A stretch of DNA of 64,000 nt. Source: Roseburia sp. (GTDB lineage: Bacteria > Bacillota > Clostridia > Lachnospirales > Lachnospiraceae). Made by a program: the position numbers and the translations under genes. The notes below the pieces were generated by a model. It did not search any database and was not told the DNA's origin. It worked only from the letters and a program-made list of their open reading frames with translations. Of this stretch, positions 34,537-43,311 are shown piece after piece. The DNA lies in contig JAPFDX010000012.1 in assembly GCA_026168605.1 (NCBI GenBank), positions 186,001 to 250,000 on the forward strand, in the 5' to 3' direction. The number at the start of each line of letters is the position of its first letter. The stretch's first letter is position 1.

Positions 34537-35223
34537 CTACTTCCTCTCTGTCTCAGATAGACGATCCTTCCCCGCCGTCTCCGACCGTCTTGTGCTCACC
34601 GTGATCCCGTCTCCGACCGGAAGCACGGTCGTCACAAGCTCCCCCTGGTGGGTCAGCTCGTACAAATATTCTCTCATGCGCTTATGGATGGTGCGGTTTC
34701 TGCGCGTCACGACAAACCGCGACTCGATGATGTCGCCATCCTGCAACACATTGTCCGACACCAGCACGCCGTCCGGCGCCAGCAGACGCAGGATCTCCGG
34801 CAGAAAATGGATATACTGCCCCTTCGCCGCATCCATAAAAATAAAGTCAAACGGTTCCTCCAGCGTCTTTAGAACCTCCGTGGCGTCCCCCGCCAGAAGG
34901 GTGATCTGTGATTCTTTCCCCGCGCGGATGAAATTCTCCCGCGCGATGGGAATGCGCTTCTGATAATTCTCGATCGTGGTGATCTGCGCCCGCACCGGAT
35001 CATACTCCGCCATCAGGATCGCGGAAAACCCGACCGCGGTGCCGACCTCCAGAATACGCGCGGGCTTCTTTAAGGCGAGCAGCACTTTCAGAAAAGTCTG
35101 CATCTCCTTGCGGACGATCGGAACATGATCCGCAACCGCCTCTCTCTCGATTGTGTCTAAAATCTCTGTATTTCCCGTATCAAGCGAATTGATATAGGAA
35201 GCCAGTCTCTCATTCACTATCAC
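34537..35223 (-). CDS. trmR: tRNA 5-hydroxyuridine methyltransferase (YrrM/TrmR-like O-methyltransferase)
   Basis: 228 aa Rossmann O-methyltransferase of the catechol-O-MT class: SAM loop ILEVGTAVGFSA near residue 61, the acidic ATTIEN strand end near 85, and FIFMDAAKG near 132. In B. subtilis, TrmR uses SAM to turn ho5U34 into mo5U34 in tRNA. The start is GTG at 35223, overlapping the MltG-like stop (GTGA), with GGAGAG upstream. Orthology to YrrM is supported by the order MltG-like, trmR, U32. Confidence 0.88.
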   Translation of the reverse strand: MIVNERLASYINSLDTGNTEILDTIEREAVADHVPIVRKEMQTFLKVLLALKKPARILEVGTAVGFSAILMAEYDPVRAQITTIENYQKRIPIARENFIRAGKESQITLLAGDATEVLKTLEEPFDFIFMDAAKGQYIHFLPEILRLLAPDGVLVSDNVLQDGDIIESRFVVTRRNRTIHKRMREYLYELTHQGELVTTVLPVGDGITVSTRRSETAGKDRLSETERK

Positions 35224-35603
35224 TGCTCGGTACTCTCCTCCGCTCCGGTGCCCATCACCGCGATCATTTCCTTTCCGGTCATCGAGGTGTTCAGCGTGTA
35301 GGTGCCGGGCAGAAGTTTGCCAGAATACGCCGACAGCTTTAACTGTGCAAAAAACAGCTTGCTGTCGCGGATCAGTCCTTCCTCCTCCAGCATATCCCCG
35401 ATATCGCCCTCCGACATACCCTCTGTCACCTGCACGACGATGTCTGTTCCGGGCGCCTCCTCCACCGCAGTCTCGGTAAACACCCGGTAACCGAAATCGT
35501 AGCAGAACGCACCAAGCTCAATGAGTCCCACCACGACAAGCAATAAGACCAAAATGGAAAAACTGACGCTGACAAATTTCAAAATCACTTTATTTAACTT
35601 CAT
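35220..35603 (-). CDS. Short MltG/YceG-like membrane protein lacking the catalytic domain
   Basis: 127 aa: one N-terminal membrane helix (residues about 10-35), then a LysM-like subdomain as in the N-terminal part of MltG/YceG (VQVTEGMSEGDIGDMLEEEG near 57, LLPGTYTLNTSMTG near 97). Full MltG is about 340-380 aa with a catalytic Glu in its C-terminal domain; that whole domain is absent and the frame ends cleanly in a Ser/Thr/Glu tail. It sits in the slot of yrrL in the Bacillus order. Confidence 0.82.
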   Translation of the reverse strand: MKLNKVILKFVSVSFSILVLLLVVVGLIELGAFCYDFGYRVFTETAVEEAPGTDIVVQVTEGMSEGDIGDMLEEEGLIRDSKLFFAQLKLSAYSGKLLPGTYTLNTSMTGKEMIAVMGTGAEESTEQ

Positions 35604-35657
35604 GTATCTTCCTCGCCCGCTGTATCCAAAGCGTTTTCTCCCAAATGAACGCCGCGT

Positions 35658-37322
35658 TTATACCTCCATGATGATCGGCATGATCATCGGACGTCTCTTT
35701 GTCTCTTTCCAGACAAAATCGCTGAGGGAATCCTTGATCTCCGTCTTGATCCTGCCCCAGTCCGTGATCCTCTTATCCATGCAGTACTGCATCTTATCGT
35801 CAAGCAGATGCTTCGCCTCCTCCATCAGGCTCTCCGAGCCTCTGACGTAGACGAAACCTCTCGACACGATATCCGGTCCTGCCAGAACCTGACCCGAGCC
35901 TCCCTCGAGTGTCAGCACCACGATAATGATACCGTCCTCCGCCAGATGCTGGCGGTCACGCAGCACGATATTACCGACGTCTCCGACGCCGAGACCGTCC
36001 ACCATGATCGCTCCGGTGTGCACTTTTCCCGTAACCCCGGCGCTCTCCTCCGAGAGCTCCAGGACATCTCCTGTGGAAATGAGGAAAATATTTTCCTTTG
36101 GAATACCGAGTTCCTCTGCCACCTTCGCCTGTGCGATCAGATGCCTGTACTCTCCATGGATAGGTACCGCGTACTTTGGTCTCAGCAGGGAGTAGATCAG
36201 CTTGATCTCCTCCTGGCAGGCATGACCCGACACATGAACATCCTGGAAGATCACGTTTGCCCCCTTCATCGACAGCTCGTTGATGATGCGGGAAACCGCT
36301 TTCTCATTGCCCGGGATCGGGTTGGAGCTGAGCACGATCGTGTCATTCGGCTTGATCGTGATCTTTTTATGAATGCCGCTCGCCATGCGGGAGAGCGCCG
36401 CCATCGCCTCGCCCTGGCTTCCCGTCGTGACAAGGGCGATCTGCTCGTCCGGATAATGTTTCACCTCATCGATGTCGATGAGCGTATTGTCCGGTATCTG
36501 GATATATCCAAGCTCCGACGCGATCCCGATGATATTCACCATACTGCGCCCCTCGACCGCAACCTTGCGCCCATGCTTGTGCGCCGTATTGATCACCTGC
36601 TGCACGCGGTCCACATTCGACGCGAACGTAGCGACGATGATCCTGCTGTTCTTATGATCGGCAAAAAGCTCCTCAAAGGTTCTTCCGACCGTCCTCTCCG
36701 ACTTCGTAAAGCCCGGGCGCTCCGCGTTCGTACTGTCGCACATCAGCGCGAGTACACCCTTCTTGCCGATCTCGCCGAAGCGCTGCAGATCGATCGCGTC
36801 GCCGAATACCGGCGTGTAGTCGATCTTAAAGTCTCCGGTGTGCACGACGATCCCCGCCGGGGAATAGATCGCAAGCGCCGCCGCGTCCTGGATACTGTGG
36901 TTTGTCTTGATAAACTCCACGCGGAAACAGCCCAGATTGATGTGCTGTCCATGTTTTACCACCTTGCGCTTTACCTTTGTGAGCATATTGTGCTCACGCA
37001 GCTTGTGCTCGATAATACCGTTTGTCAGCTTGGTCGCGTAAATCGGCACGTTGATCTCCCGCAAAACGTAAGGGATCGCTCCGATGTGATCCTCGTGACC
37101 ATGCGTGATAAAAAATCCCTTTACTTTTTCGATGTTATCTCTCAGATAGCTGATATCCGGGATCACCAGGTCGATCCCGTACATATCGTCCTCCGGAAAT
37201 GACAGTCCGCAGTCCACAACAATAATACTGTCTTCGTACTCAAAGGCAGTAATGTTCATACCAATCTGCTCCAATCCTCCTAACGGAATGATCTTAAGCT
37301 TTGCAGTTTTTTCTTTTTTCAA
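35658..37322 (-). CDS. rnj: Ribonuclease J
   Basis: 554 aa metallo-beta-lactamase/beta-CASP RNase. The zinc site is HGHEDH near residue 73, with further ligands in KTNHSIQDA near 140 and HTGDFKID near 160, plus HVSGHA in the beta-CASP C-terminal part near 365. It does 5'-exo and endonucleolytic mRNA decay and rRNA maturation. The start is read as TTG at 37322 because GGAGGTAAAATT lies directly before it and MKKEKTAKLKIIPLGG is the family beginning; ATG codons at 37355 and 37340 are in frame but have no ribosome-binding site. Which paralogue (J1/J2) cannot be said. Confidence 0.95.
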   Translation of the reverse strand: MKKEKTAKLKIIPLGGLEQIGMNITAFEYEDSIIVVDCGLSFPEDDMYGIDLVIPDISYLRDNIEKVKGFFITHGHEDHIGAIPYVLREINVPIYATKLTNGIIEHKLREHNMLTKVKRKVVKHGQHINLGCFRVEFIKTNHSIQDAAALAIYSPAGIVVHTGDFKIDYTPVFGDAIDLQRFGEIGKKGVLALMCDSTNAERPGFTKSERTVGRTFEELFADHKNSRIIVATFASNVDRVQQVINTAHKHGRKVAVEGRSMVNIIGIASELGYIQIPDNTLIDIDEVKHYPDEQIALVTTGSQGEAMAALSRMASGIHKKITIKPNDTIVLSSNPIPGNEKAVSRIINELSMKGANVIFQDVHVSGHACQEEIKLIYSLLRPKYAVPIHGEYRHLIAQAKVAEELGIPKENIFLISTGDVLELSEESAGVTGKVHTGAIMVDGLGVGDVGNIVLRDRQHLAEDGIIIVVLTLEGGSGQVLAGPDIVSRGFVYVRGSESLMEEAKHLLDDKMQYCMDKRITDWGRIKTEIKDSLSDFVWKETKRRPMIMPIIMEV

Positions 37323-37361
37323 AATTTTACCTCCATTCATAAATTCCGTTCTCATTCACAT

Positions 37362-37619
37362 CTAATACGCGATGTCTGCGTCTTCGATCAGCTCCGCAAA
37401 AATCTTGCCCACGGCCGCCAGCTCGGTGTCGTCCTCCACCATCTCGTACACGGACTCCTCGTCCTCTGTGCAGACCTCCTTCAAGATATATGCGTCACAG
37501 TCTCCGTCCTCTTCCTCCGTCACAAAAAGATACCTTGTGCCGTTTACCTTTGTTTCTTCCACTACGAAAAACTCTGTTTTCTCCTTCGACTCAGGCTCGA
37601 TAAATACAACTTTTTCCAT
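37362..37619 (-). CDS. DUF1292 family protein (YrzB-like)
   Basis: 85 aa, very acidic, DUF1292. The start at 37619 is preferred because GGAG lies six bases upstream; an in-frame ATG four codons earlier touches AGGTGA and gives poor spacing. It lies between ruvX and rnj, as yrzB lies next to yrrK in Bacillus. Function unknown. Confidence 0.88.
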   Translation of the reverse strand: MEKVVFIEPESKEKTEFFVVEETKVNGTRYLFVTEEEDGDCDAYILKEVCTEDEESVYEMVEDDTELAAVGKIFAELIEDADIAY

Positions 37620-37631
37620 AAATGACTCCAT

Positions 37632-38060
37632 TCACCTGTTCATACTCAAAGAATCCAGATAGCCCTGCAGTATCAATGCCGCGGCGATCTCATCCACGTA
37701 TTTCTTCCGGTTCTCTCTCCTGACCCCGGTCTCCATCATCAGTCTGTCGGCGGAAACGGTCGTCAGGCGCTCGTCCCACAAGATCACCTCAAGACCTGTC
37801 CGGCGCTCCAGCATCTCCTTGAACTCTTTGGTTTTCTCGCAACGCTCCCCTTCGGTATTGTTCATATTCTTCGGGTAACCCAACACGATACGCTCTACCT
37901 GGTATTCCCGCACAATTTCTTCCACTCTGGCTAAAGACTGGCGCAGCTTATTAGGGGACTGTCTCCTGATGATCTCCAGTCCCTGCGCCGTCAGTAAAAG
38001 CTCGTCACTGACCGCAACTCCCACGGTCTTTGAGCCGAAATCCAATCCTAAAATCCTCAT
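37632..38060 (-). CDS. ruvX: Putative pre-16S rRNA nuclease / Holliday junction resolvase RuvX (YqgF)
   Basis: 142 aa RNase-H-fold protein. The first catalytic Asp is in [15 protein letters not shown] near residue 6, LGYPKNMN follows near 59, and the final acidic [10 protein letters not shown] is near residue 127. YqgF is implicated in 16S rRNA 5'-end maturation and has been described as a Holliday-junction resolvase. It follows ireB after 6 bases. Confidence 0.94.
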   Translation of the reverse strand: MRILGLDFGSKTVGVAVSDELLLTAQGLEIIRRQSPNKLRQSLARVEEIVREYQVERIVLGYPKNMNNTEGERCEKTKEFKEMLERRTGLEVILWDERLTTVSADRLMMETGVRRENRKKYVDEIAAALILQGYLDSLSMNR

Positions 38061-38066
38061 CCGCTC

Positions 38067-38330
38067 CTACTCCCAATGGTTATTCCTGATGTAAGCCTTA
38101 AGAACCTCCTCTACGAGTTCATCGCGCTCCACCTTCATGATCAGACTTCTTGCATTATTATAGCTGGTGATATAAGTGGGGTCACCGGACATAATATATC
38201 CAACGATCTGATTCACCGGATTATAGCCCTTCTCGGTCAGCGCCCGGTAGACGATGGTCAGCACATCGCTCACCTTAAGCTCCGGCTCTTTCTCTACTTT
38301 GAAATATTGTGTGTTATTGATATTCTGCAT
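38067..38330 (-). CDS. ireB: IreB family regulatory phosphoprotein (YrzL-like)
   Basis: 87 aa, UPF0297/IreB family, with the conserved GYNPVNQIVGYIMSGDPTYI and ARSLIMKVERDE stretches. In Enterococcus IreB is a substrate of the Ser/Thr kinase IreK and tunes cephalosporin resistance; here the target kinase is not in view. The ATG at 38330 is used, ten bases after AAGGG; a GTG three codons earlier (38339) is the alternative. First of the ireB-ruvX-DUF1292 trio. Confidence 0.93.
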   Translation of the reverse strand: MQNINNTQYFKVEKEPELKVSDVLTIVYRALTEKGYNPVNQIVGYIMSGDPTYITSYNNARSLIMKVERDELVEEVLKAYIRNNHWE

Positions 38331-38426
38331 ATTCGTCACGCCCTTATACCTGCTCTCACAAGAATTTGTGCATTTTATCTCTCTTGTGTGAAAAGCATTG
38401 CTGGTTTTATTCTAATATAGTTTGTC

Positions 38427-39734
38427 CTAAAATTCAACCAAAAGATAGACTCCGTCTGCAAGCTCCCCTTTTATCGTCCCTTTTACGAACTGATTTTCCA
38501 TATCCGCATCCGTCTCATACGCCACTTTGACGTACTCTTTTGTGTACCCGGTGTAGTAGGTTTTGCCCTCCCGGACAAACGGCTCCTCCAAAAGCGCCTC
38601 GGTCTCCCTTCCCACATAGTACTCCCGGAATTCGCGCGACATCCGCTCTCCGAGTGCGATCAGCTCCTCGCTCCGCCGCTTTTTTACCGACTCCGGGATC
38701 TGGTTCTTCATCTCTGCCGCCTTCGTGCCCTCGCGCCTCGAATACTGGAAAATGTGCATCTCATAGAAACGGATCCGCTCCAGATACGCGCGCGTCGTCT
38801 CAAATTCCTCCTCCGTCTCCCCCGGAAATCCAACGATCACGTCCGTGGTGATCGCCGGATGCGCGAAATACCTGCGCAGGATCTCACATCCCTTTTCATA
38901 TTCTGCCGTGTCATAGCGTCTGTTCATGCGCGCGAGCGTCGCGTCGCAGCCGCTCTGCAAGGACAGATGGAAATGCGGACAGATTTTCGGCATCTGTGAC
39001 AGACGCTCCGCAAATTCCTCCGTCACGATGCGCGGCTCCAGACTGCCCAGACGGATCCTGTCAATCCCTTCCTCGGCGTGCACCATCTCGATCAGGTGCA
39101 GCAGACTCTCCCCCGTATCCACGCCGTAGGAGCTTAGATGGATGCCCGTCAGTACGACCTCCTTACAGCCGTTTGCCGCCAGCCGCCGGATCTCCGCCAG
39201 AACCTCTCCCGTGCCGCGGCTTCTGACCCTGCCGCGCGCAAACGGAATGATACAGTAGCTGCAAAACTGGTTGCAGCCGTCCTGCACCTTGATAAACGCT
39301 CTGGTGTGCTCCGCCGTTTTGGAGAGGAACAGCTCCTCATACTCCTGCTCCTCGTGATTGATGTCCGCGATACTCTTCGCTTTCACATGTGACGCCTCAT
39401 ATTCCTCCAGCAGGCTTAAGAGTTCATGCTTTCTGTTGTTCCCGATCACAATGTCAACCGCCTCGTCCACGAGCGCCTGTGCCTCTTTTGTCTGGACATA
39501 GCATCCCGCCCCCACGACGACGGCGTGCGGGTTCAGTTTTTTCGCCCGGTGCAGCATCTGTCTGGACTTGCGGTCCGCCATGTTTGTCACCGAGCAGGTG
39601 TTGATCACATAAACGTCGGCATATTCTGTAAATGGTACGATCTCATATCCCGCGCCCTCTAAAATCTGCTGCATCGCTTCCGTCTCATACGCATTTACTT
39701 TACATCCCAGGTTGTGCAACGCTGCTTTTTTCAT
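38427..39734 (-). CDS. mtaB: tRNA t6A37 methylthiotransferase MtaB
   Basis: 435 aa radical-SAM methylthiotransferase: N-terminal UPF0004 domain with Cys in LGCKVNAYE, NTCSVTN and GCYVQT; radical SAM CNQFCSYC near residue 148; C-terminal TRAM domain (about 370-435). MtaB makes ms2t6A37 in ANN-decoding tRNAs; the LGCKVN rather than LGCQMN start separates it from MiaB. The start at 39734 has GAGGAAG upstream and avoids 19 unlikely residues of the longer frame. Confidence 0.93.
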   Translation of the reverse strand: MKKAALHNLGCKVNAYETEAMQQILEGAGYEIVPFTEYADVYVINTCSVTNMADRKSRQMLHRAKKLNPHAVVVGAGCYVQTKEAQALVDEAVDIVIGNNRKHELLSLLEEYEASHVKAKSIADINHEEQEYEELFLSKTAEHTRAFIKVQDGCNQFCSYCIIPFARGRVRSRGTGEVLAEIRRLAANGCKEVVLTGIHLSSYGVDTGESLLHLIEMVHAEEGIDRIRLGSLEPRIVTEEFAERLSQMPKICPHFHLSLQSGCDATLARMNRRYDTAEYEKGCEILRRYFAHPAITTDVIVGFPGETEEEFETTRAYLERIRFYEMHIFQYSRREGTKAAEMKNQIPESVKKRRSEELIALGERMSREFREYYVGRETEALLEEPFVREGKTYYTGYTKEYVKVAYETDADMENQFVKGTIKGELADGVYLLVEF

Positions 39735-39768
39735 CTTCGATTCTTCCTCATTTTCGGTTGTTTTACTG

Positions 39769-39797
39769 TTGACTTTTCCATGAAAAACCATTACTAT
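39769..39797 (+). promoter_or_regulatory. Possible promoter of the HPr-like gene
   Basis: TTGACT (39769-39774), 17 bp, TACTAT (39792-39797); a TATAAA overlaps three bases downstream. A weak -10, but the only candidate in the divergent gap before 39841. Confidence 0.5.
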
Positions 39798-39840
39798 AAA
39801 ATTATCTTGAAATAGTTAATCTTAAGGAGGTTCTTTTAAT

Positions 39841-40071
39841 ATGAAGACAGTACAGATTTCTTTAAACTCCATCGACAAGGTAAAGTCCTTTGTCAATGCG
39901 ATCACACAGTATGAATTTGATTTCGATCTGATCTCCGGCAGATATGTGATCGATGCAAAATCTATCATGGGTATCTTCAGCTTAGATCTGTCCAAGCCGA
40001 TCGATCTTGCAATTCATGCAGAGTCAAATGTGGACGAGATCATGGAGACCTTAAAACCGTACTTAATCTAA
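39841..40071 (+). CDS. HPr-like protein without the active-site His (Crh-like)
   Basis: 76 aa with the HPr fold pattern. The Ser46 region is well kept as AKSIMGIFSLDLS (Ser41), but no His occurs in the segment where HPr has the EI-phosphorylated His15 (the only His in the protein is residue 60). It therefore cannot pass phosphate in the PTS and resembles Crh, the regulatory HPr paralogue phosphorylated only on Ser by HPr kinase for CcpA-linked catabolite control. AAGGAGG precedes the ATG; an intrinsic terminator follows, so it is a single-gene unit. Confidence 0.82.
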   Translation: MKTVQISLNSIDKVKSFVNAITQYEFDFDLISGRYVIDAKSIMGIFSLDLSKPIDLAIHAESNVDEIMETLKPYLI

Positions 40072-40086
40072 TATCTAAGACAGCAC

Positions 40087-40114
40087 ACCGCAGGATACTT
40101 TCCTGCGGTTTTTC
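40087..40114 (+). terminator. Intrinsic terminator of the HPr-like gene
   Basis: ACCGCAGGA and TCCTGCGGT (40087-40095, 40101-40109) form a 9-bp stem with a TACTT loop followed by TTTTTC, 15 bases after the stop. Confidence 0.88.
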
Positions 40115-40126
40115 TGTCCTTCTTTT

Positions 40127-41308
40127 CTATCCCTCGATCCGGATCACTTCCGTCGTGTCGATCGCCTCCTGCATCAGCGCGTCGATCTTCTCCTCAAGCT
40201 TTTTCTCGTCATTGTGGATCACGTTTAAGCTCGGTTTTGTCACCGGGTGCTTTGCGACAAAAATCGTACAGCAGTCCTCGTATGGCAAAATGGACGTCTC
40301 GTATGCGCCGATCTTCTCGGACACCTCCACGATCTCCTGCTTGTCAAAGCCGATCAGCGGACGGTATACCGGTATCGTGCAGACCTCGTTTGTCGCCGCC
40401 AGCGACTGCATCGTCTGGCTTGCCACCTGACCGATACTCTCCCCCGTGATCAGTCCCAGACATTTATTTTCCTTCGCAAAATGCTCCGCGAGCTTCATCA
40501 TATAGCGGCGCATGATGATCGTCAGCTCCTCATGCGGGCACTGCTCGTAGATGTAGAGCTGAATGTCCGTAAAGTTTACGATGTGCAGGTTGATCGGACC
40601 GGAATATCTTGCCACGATCTTCGCCAGATCGACAACTTTCTGCTTGGCGCGCTCCGATGTATAAGGCGGCGCGTGGAAGTAGGTCGCGTCGATCGCCACG
40701 CCGCGTTTGGCGATCATATAGCCTGCCACCGGACTGTCGATGCCGCCGGATAAGAGCAGCATGGCTTTGCCGTTTGTCCCGACCGGCATACCGCCCGGCC
40801 CCGGCACGATGACGGAATAGATATTGATCTGATTGCGGATCTCAACATTGAACACCACATCCGGATGATGCACGTCCACACGCGTCTCCGGAAATGCCTC
40901 TAAAATCTTCTCTCCCAGCTTCGCGTTGATCTCCATCGACTCCATCGGGTAATTCTTTCTGGCACGTCTCGCGTTGACTTTAAACGTGAAGTGCTTGTCC
41001 GGGTATACCTTGTCCACATAGGAGAGCACCTCCTCCACAAGGCGGTCAAAGCCTTCATCCTCGATCAGCACAACCGGGCAGATGCCGACGATGCCGAACA
41101 CACACTTTAATGCGCCGACCACCTCGTCGTAATCATACTCCCCTTCCGTGTCCACATAAATCCTGCCCTGCTCCTTGCGCACGCGGAATTTACCGTCCAC
41201 TTTTTTTAACGCATGGATGATCTGACCGACGAGCGCATCCTCGAACAGATAGCGGTTTTTTCCCTTGATCGCGATCTCTGCGTACTTGATTAAAAATGAT
41301 CTGTACAT
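40127..41308 (-). CDS. thiI: tRNA 4-thiouridine synthase ThiI
   Basis: 393 aa: N-terminal ferredoxin-like and THUMP domains (about 1-165), then a PP-loop ATPase with LLLSGGIDSPVAGY near residue 183. The adenylation region carries the Cys pair in YEDCCTIF near 345. There is no C-terminal rhodanese domain, as usual for Bacillota ThiI, so sulfur is expected to come straight from the cysteine desulfurase encoded 32 bases upstream. Makes s4U8 in tRNA; may also serve thiazole synthesis. Confidence 0.95.
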   Translation of the reverse strand: MYRSFLIKYAEIAIKGKNRYLFEDALVGQIIHALKKVDGKFRVRKEQGRIYVDTEGEYDYDEVVGALKCVFGIVGICPVVLIEDEGFDRLVEEVLSYVDKVYPDKHFTFKVNARRARKNYPMESMEINAKLGEKILEAFPETRVDVHHPDVVFNVEIRNQINIYSVIVPGPGGMPVGTNGKAMLLLSGGIDSPVAGYMIAKRGVAIDATYFHAPPYTSERAKQKVVDLAKIVARYSGPINLHIVNFTDIQLYIYEQCPHEELTIIMRRYMMKLAEHFAKENKCLGLITGESIGQVASQTMQSLAATNEVCTIPVYRPLIGFDKQEIVEVSEKIGAYETSILPYEDCCTIFVAKHPVTKPSLNVIHNDEKKLEEKIDALMQEAIDTTEVIRIEG

Positions 41309-41340
41309 ATATAATCTCCATTCTTTTTACATATACGTGT

Positions 41341-42495
41341 CTATTTGCGGACAAATTTTCTGCGGAACGGGATGATCTCCTTCATTTTCTCTACCGCATA
41401 ATCGACTTCCTCCTCCGTCGTTTCCGCGCAGAAACTGATGCGGATGGCAGACGCAACCGCGCTCTTTGGCAGCCCGATCTCCTGCAGGGTGCGGCTTGGC
41501 GCAGGCTTATTTGAGGAGCAGGCGCTGCCCGCCGACACGTAGATGCCGTATTCCTCCAGAGAGTGCAGCATGACCTCGCTTCGCACATCGCGGATGCTGA
41601 TATTCACGATATGCGGCGCGCAGTCCCGGTCCGTCCTTCCGTTGACGGTCACTCCCCCGATCTCTGTCACACCCCGGATCAGGCGCTCTCTGAGCGCGTA
41701 CAGGCGCTCTGTTTTTGACTCGAAATCCTCGTATGCCTCCTCCGCCGCCGCGCCGAGCGCAGCCACACCCGGCACGTTCTCCGTGCCGGAGCGCAGCCCC
41801 TTCTGCTGCCCGCCGCCGTAAATGACCGGCTTGACCTTTACCTTGTCCGCGATGTAGAGAAAACCCGTTCCCTTGGGCGCATGGATCTTATGACCGCTCA
41901 CGGACATCAGGTCAATGCCCCATTTCTTCGGGTAAATGCGGAATTTCCCATACGCCTGGATCGCATCCACATGAAACAGCGTGCCGGGATTTTTTTCTTT
42001 GATCAGCTTCGCCGCCGCTTCGACCGGCTCCAGCGCGCCGATCTCGTTGTTGACCATCATGATGGAGACGAGCACCGTATCCTCGCGCACCGCCTCACGC
42101 AACTCGTCCAGTGAGATCTGCCCATTCTCATCCACGGAAAGGTATGTGATCTCATATCCAAGCTCCTTTAGATAGTCGAGCGGCGCTAAAACTGACGCGT
42201 GCTCGATACCCGTCGTGATGATATGCCTGCCATTCCTACGGTTTGCAAGCGTCCCGCCGATCAGCGCCATATTGTTGGACTCCGTCCCCCCGGAGGTAAA
42301 GACCAGTTCCCTTCCGTCAATTTTTAATGTCCGAGCGATCTGCTCCCTCGCCGTGCGAATGTAGTCCTCCGCCTCTTTTCCCTTGTTGTGCAGGGACGAC
42401 GGATTCCCGTAGTCCTCCGTCAGGATCCGGACCATCAGATCCTTCGCGCACGCGCTGCACCGGGTCGTCGCCGAATTATCCAAATATGCTTCCAT
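41341..42495 (-). CDS. Cysteine desulfurase (NifS/IscS family)
   Basis: 384 aa fold-I PLP enzyme. The PLP Lys is in SVSGHKIHAPKG near residue 200; the catalytic Cys in SAGSACSSNKP near 322; the N-terminal YLDNSATT and GNPSSLH are typical. Adjacent to thiI, so the likely role is to supply persulfide to ThiI, like the dedicated NifZ/IscS copies in other Bacillota, though Fe-S cluster service is possible. Confidence 0.95.
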   Translation of the reverse strand: MEAYLDNSATTRCSACAKDLMVRILTEDYGNPSSLHNKGKEAEDYIRTAREQIARTLKIDGRELVFTSGGTESNNMALIGGTLANRRNGRHIITTGIEHASVLAPLDYLKELGYEITYLSVDENGQISLDELREAVREDTVLVSIMMVNNEIGALEPVEAAAKLIKEKNPGTLFHVDAIQAYGKFRIYPKKWGIDLMSVSGHKIHAPKGTGFLYIADKVKVKPVIYGGGQQKGLRSGTENVPGVAALGAAAEEAYEDFESKTERLYALRERLIRGVTEIGGVTVNGRTDRDCAPHIVNISIRDVRSEVMLHSLEEYGIYVSAGSACSSNKPAPSRTLQEIGLPKSAVASAIRISFCAETTEEEVDYAVEKMKEIIPFRRKFVRK

Positions 42496-42509
42496 GTCTC
42501 CACTCTTTT

Positions 42510-43256
42510 CTATCTGTCGTTCGTCTCAAGATGATACATCAAAACAGACAGCGTGGCAAGCCCCGCCGTCTCCGTCCGCAAAATGCGCCCTCCAAGAGAT
42601 ATGAGTTTCATATCCCGCTCACGCGCCAGCGCGATCTCCCCGTCGGAGAAACCGCCCTCCGGACCGATCAAAATGCCAATGCTCTGCCCCGGCACGATCG
42701 CCTCGATCGCTTCTCTCGTCGCCGCCATCCCGCGCTCATTCTCATAGGGGATGAGCACAACGTCAAGCTCTGCCGCAATCGTCAACGCCTCCTGATAACT
42801 CACCGGACGCCCCACCGTCGGGATGACGCTTCTCTTGGACTGCTTCGCCGCGCTCTTTGCGATCTCCTGCCAGCGCGCCGTCTTTGCCGCAGCCTTTTTT
42901 TCATCGAGCTTCACCACACAGTTTTTCATCGCAACCGGGATGATCTCACAGGCGCCAAGCTCCACGGCTTTTTGGATGATAAGCTCCATTTTATCGCTTT
43001 TGGGAAGTCCCTGAAACAGATAAATCCGGCTGGGAAGCTCCGTGTCCGGGGCACATTCCTGTGCGATGGCGACAAGCACCGTATCGCCGGAAAACTCTGC
43101 GATCTCACCGAAATAATTTTTGCCCGATGTGCTGCTGATGCGCACCCGCTCGCCGCGCTTCATGCGGAGCACATTTTTGATATGGTTGACGTCGCTGCCC
43201 TCAATAGTGACGGTGTGCTCCCCGACCTGCGCATCCTCCACAAAAAACTGGTACAT
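42510..43256 (-). CDS. rsmE: 16S rRNA (uracil1498-N3)-methyltransferase RsmE
   Basis: 248 aa SPOUT methyltransferase with an N-terminal PUA-like domain (about 1-70). The C-terminal knot is shown by ILIGPEGGFSDGEI near residue 192 and LGGRILRTETA near 218. Methylates U1498 of 16S rRNA. It lies between prmA (55 bases upstream) and the cysteine desulfurase gene; the prmA-rsmE pair is common in Bacillota. Confidence 0.95.
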   Translation of the reverse strand: MYQFFVEDAQVGEHTVTIEGSDVNHIKNVLRMKRGERVRISSTSGKNYFGEIAEFSGDTVLVAIAQECAPDTELPSRIYLFQGLPKSDKMELIIQKAVELGACEIIPVAMKNCVVKLDEKKAAAKTARWQEIAKSAAKQSKRSVIPTVGRPVSYQEALTIAAELDVVLIPYENERGMAATREAIEAIVPGQSIGILIGPEGGFSDGEIALARERDMKLISLGGRILRTETAGLATLSVLMYHLETNDR

Positions 43257-43311
43257 AATCTCTTCCCCTTATCCTCTGCCGGATCTGCGCCGATCGACCG
43301 CTGATCCGGTA

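Noticed and set aside
35808..37202. Plus-strand ORF of 464 aa inside the RNase J gene
   Set aside because: Antisense shadow: His/Arg/Asp-rich product with no recognisable fold, opposite a gene with complete RNase J motifs. The same reasoning removes other long antisense frames such as 27085-28149 and 1460-2497.
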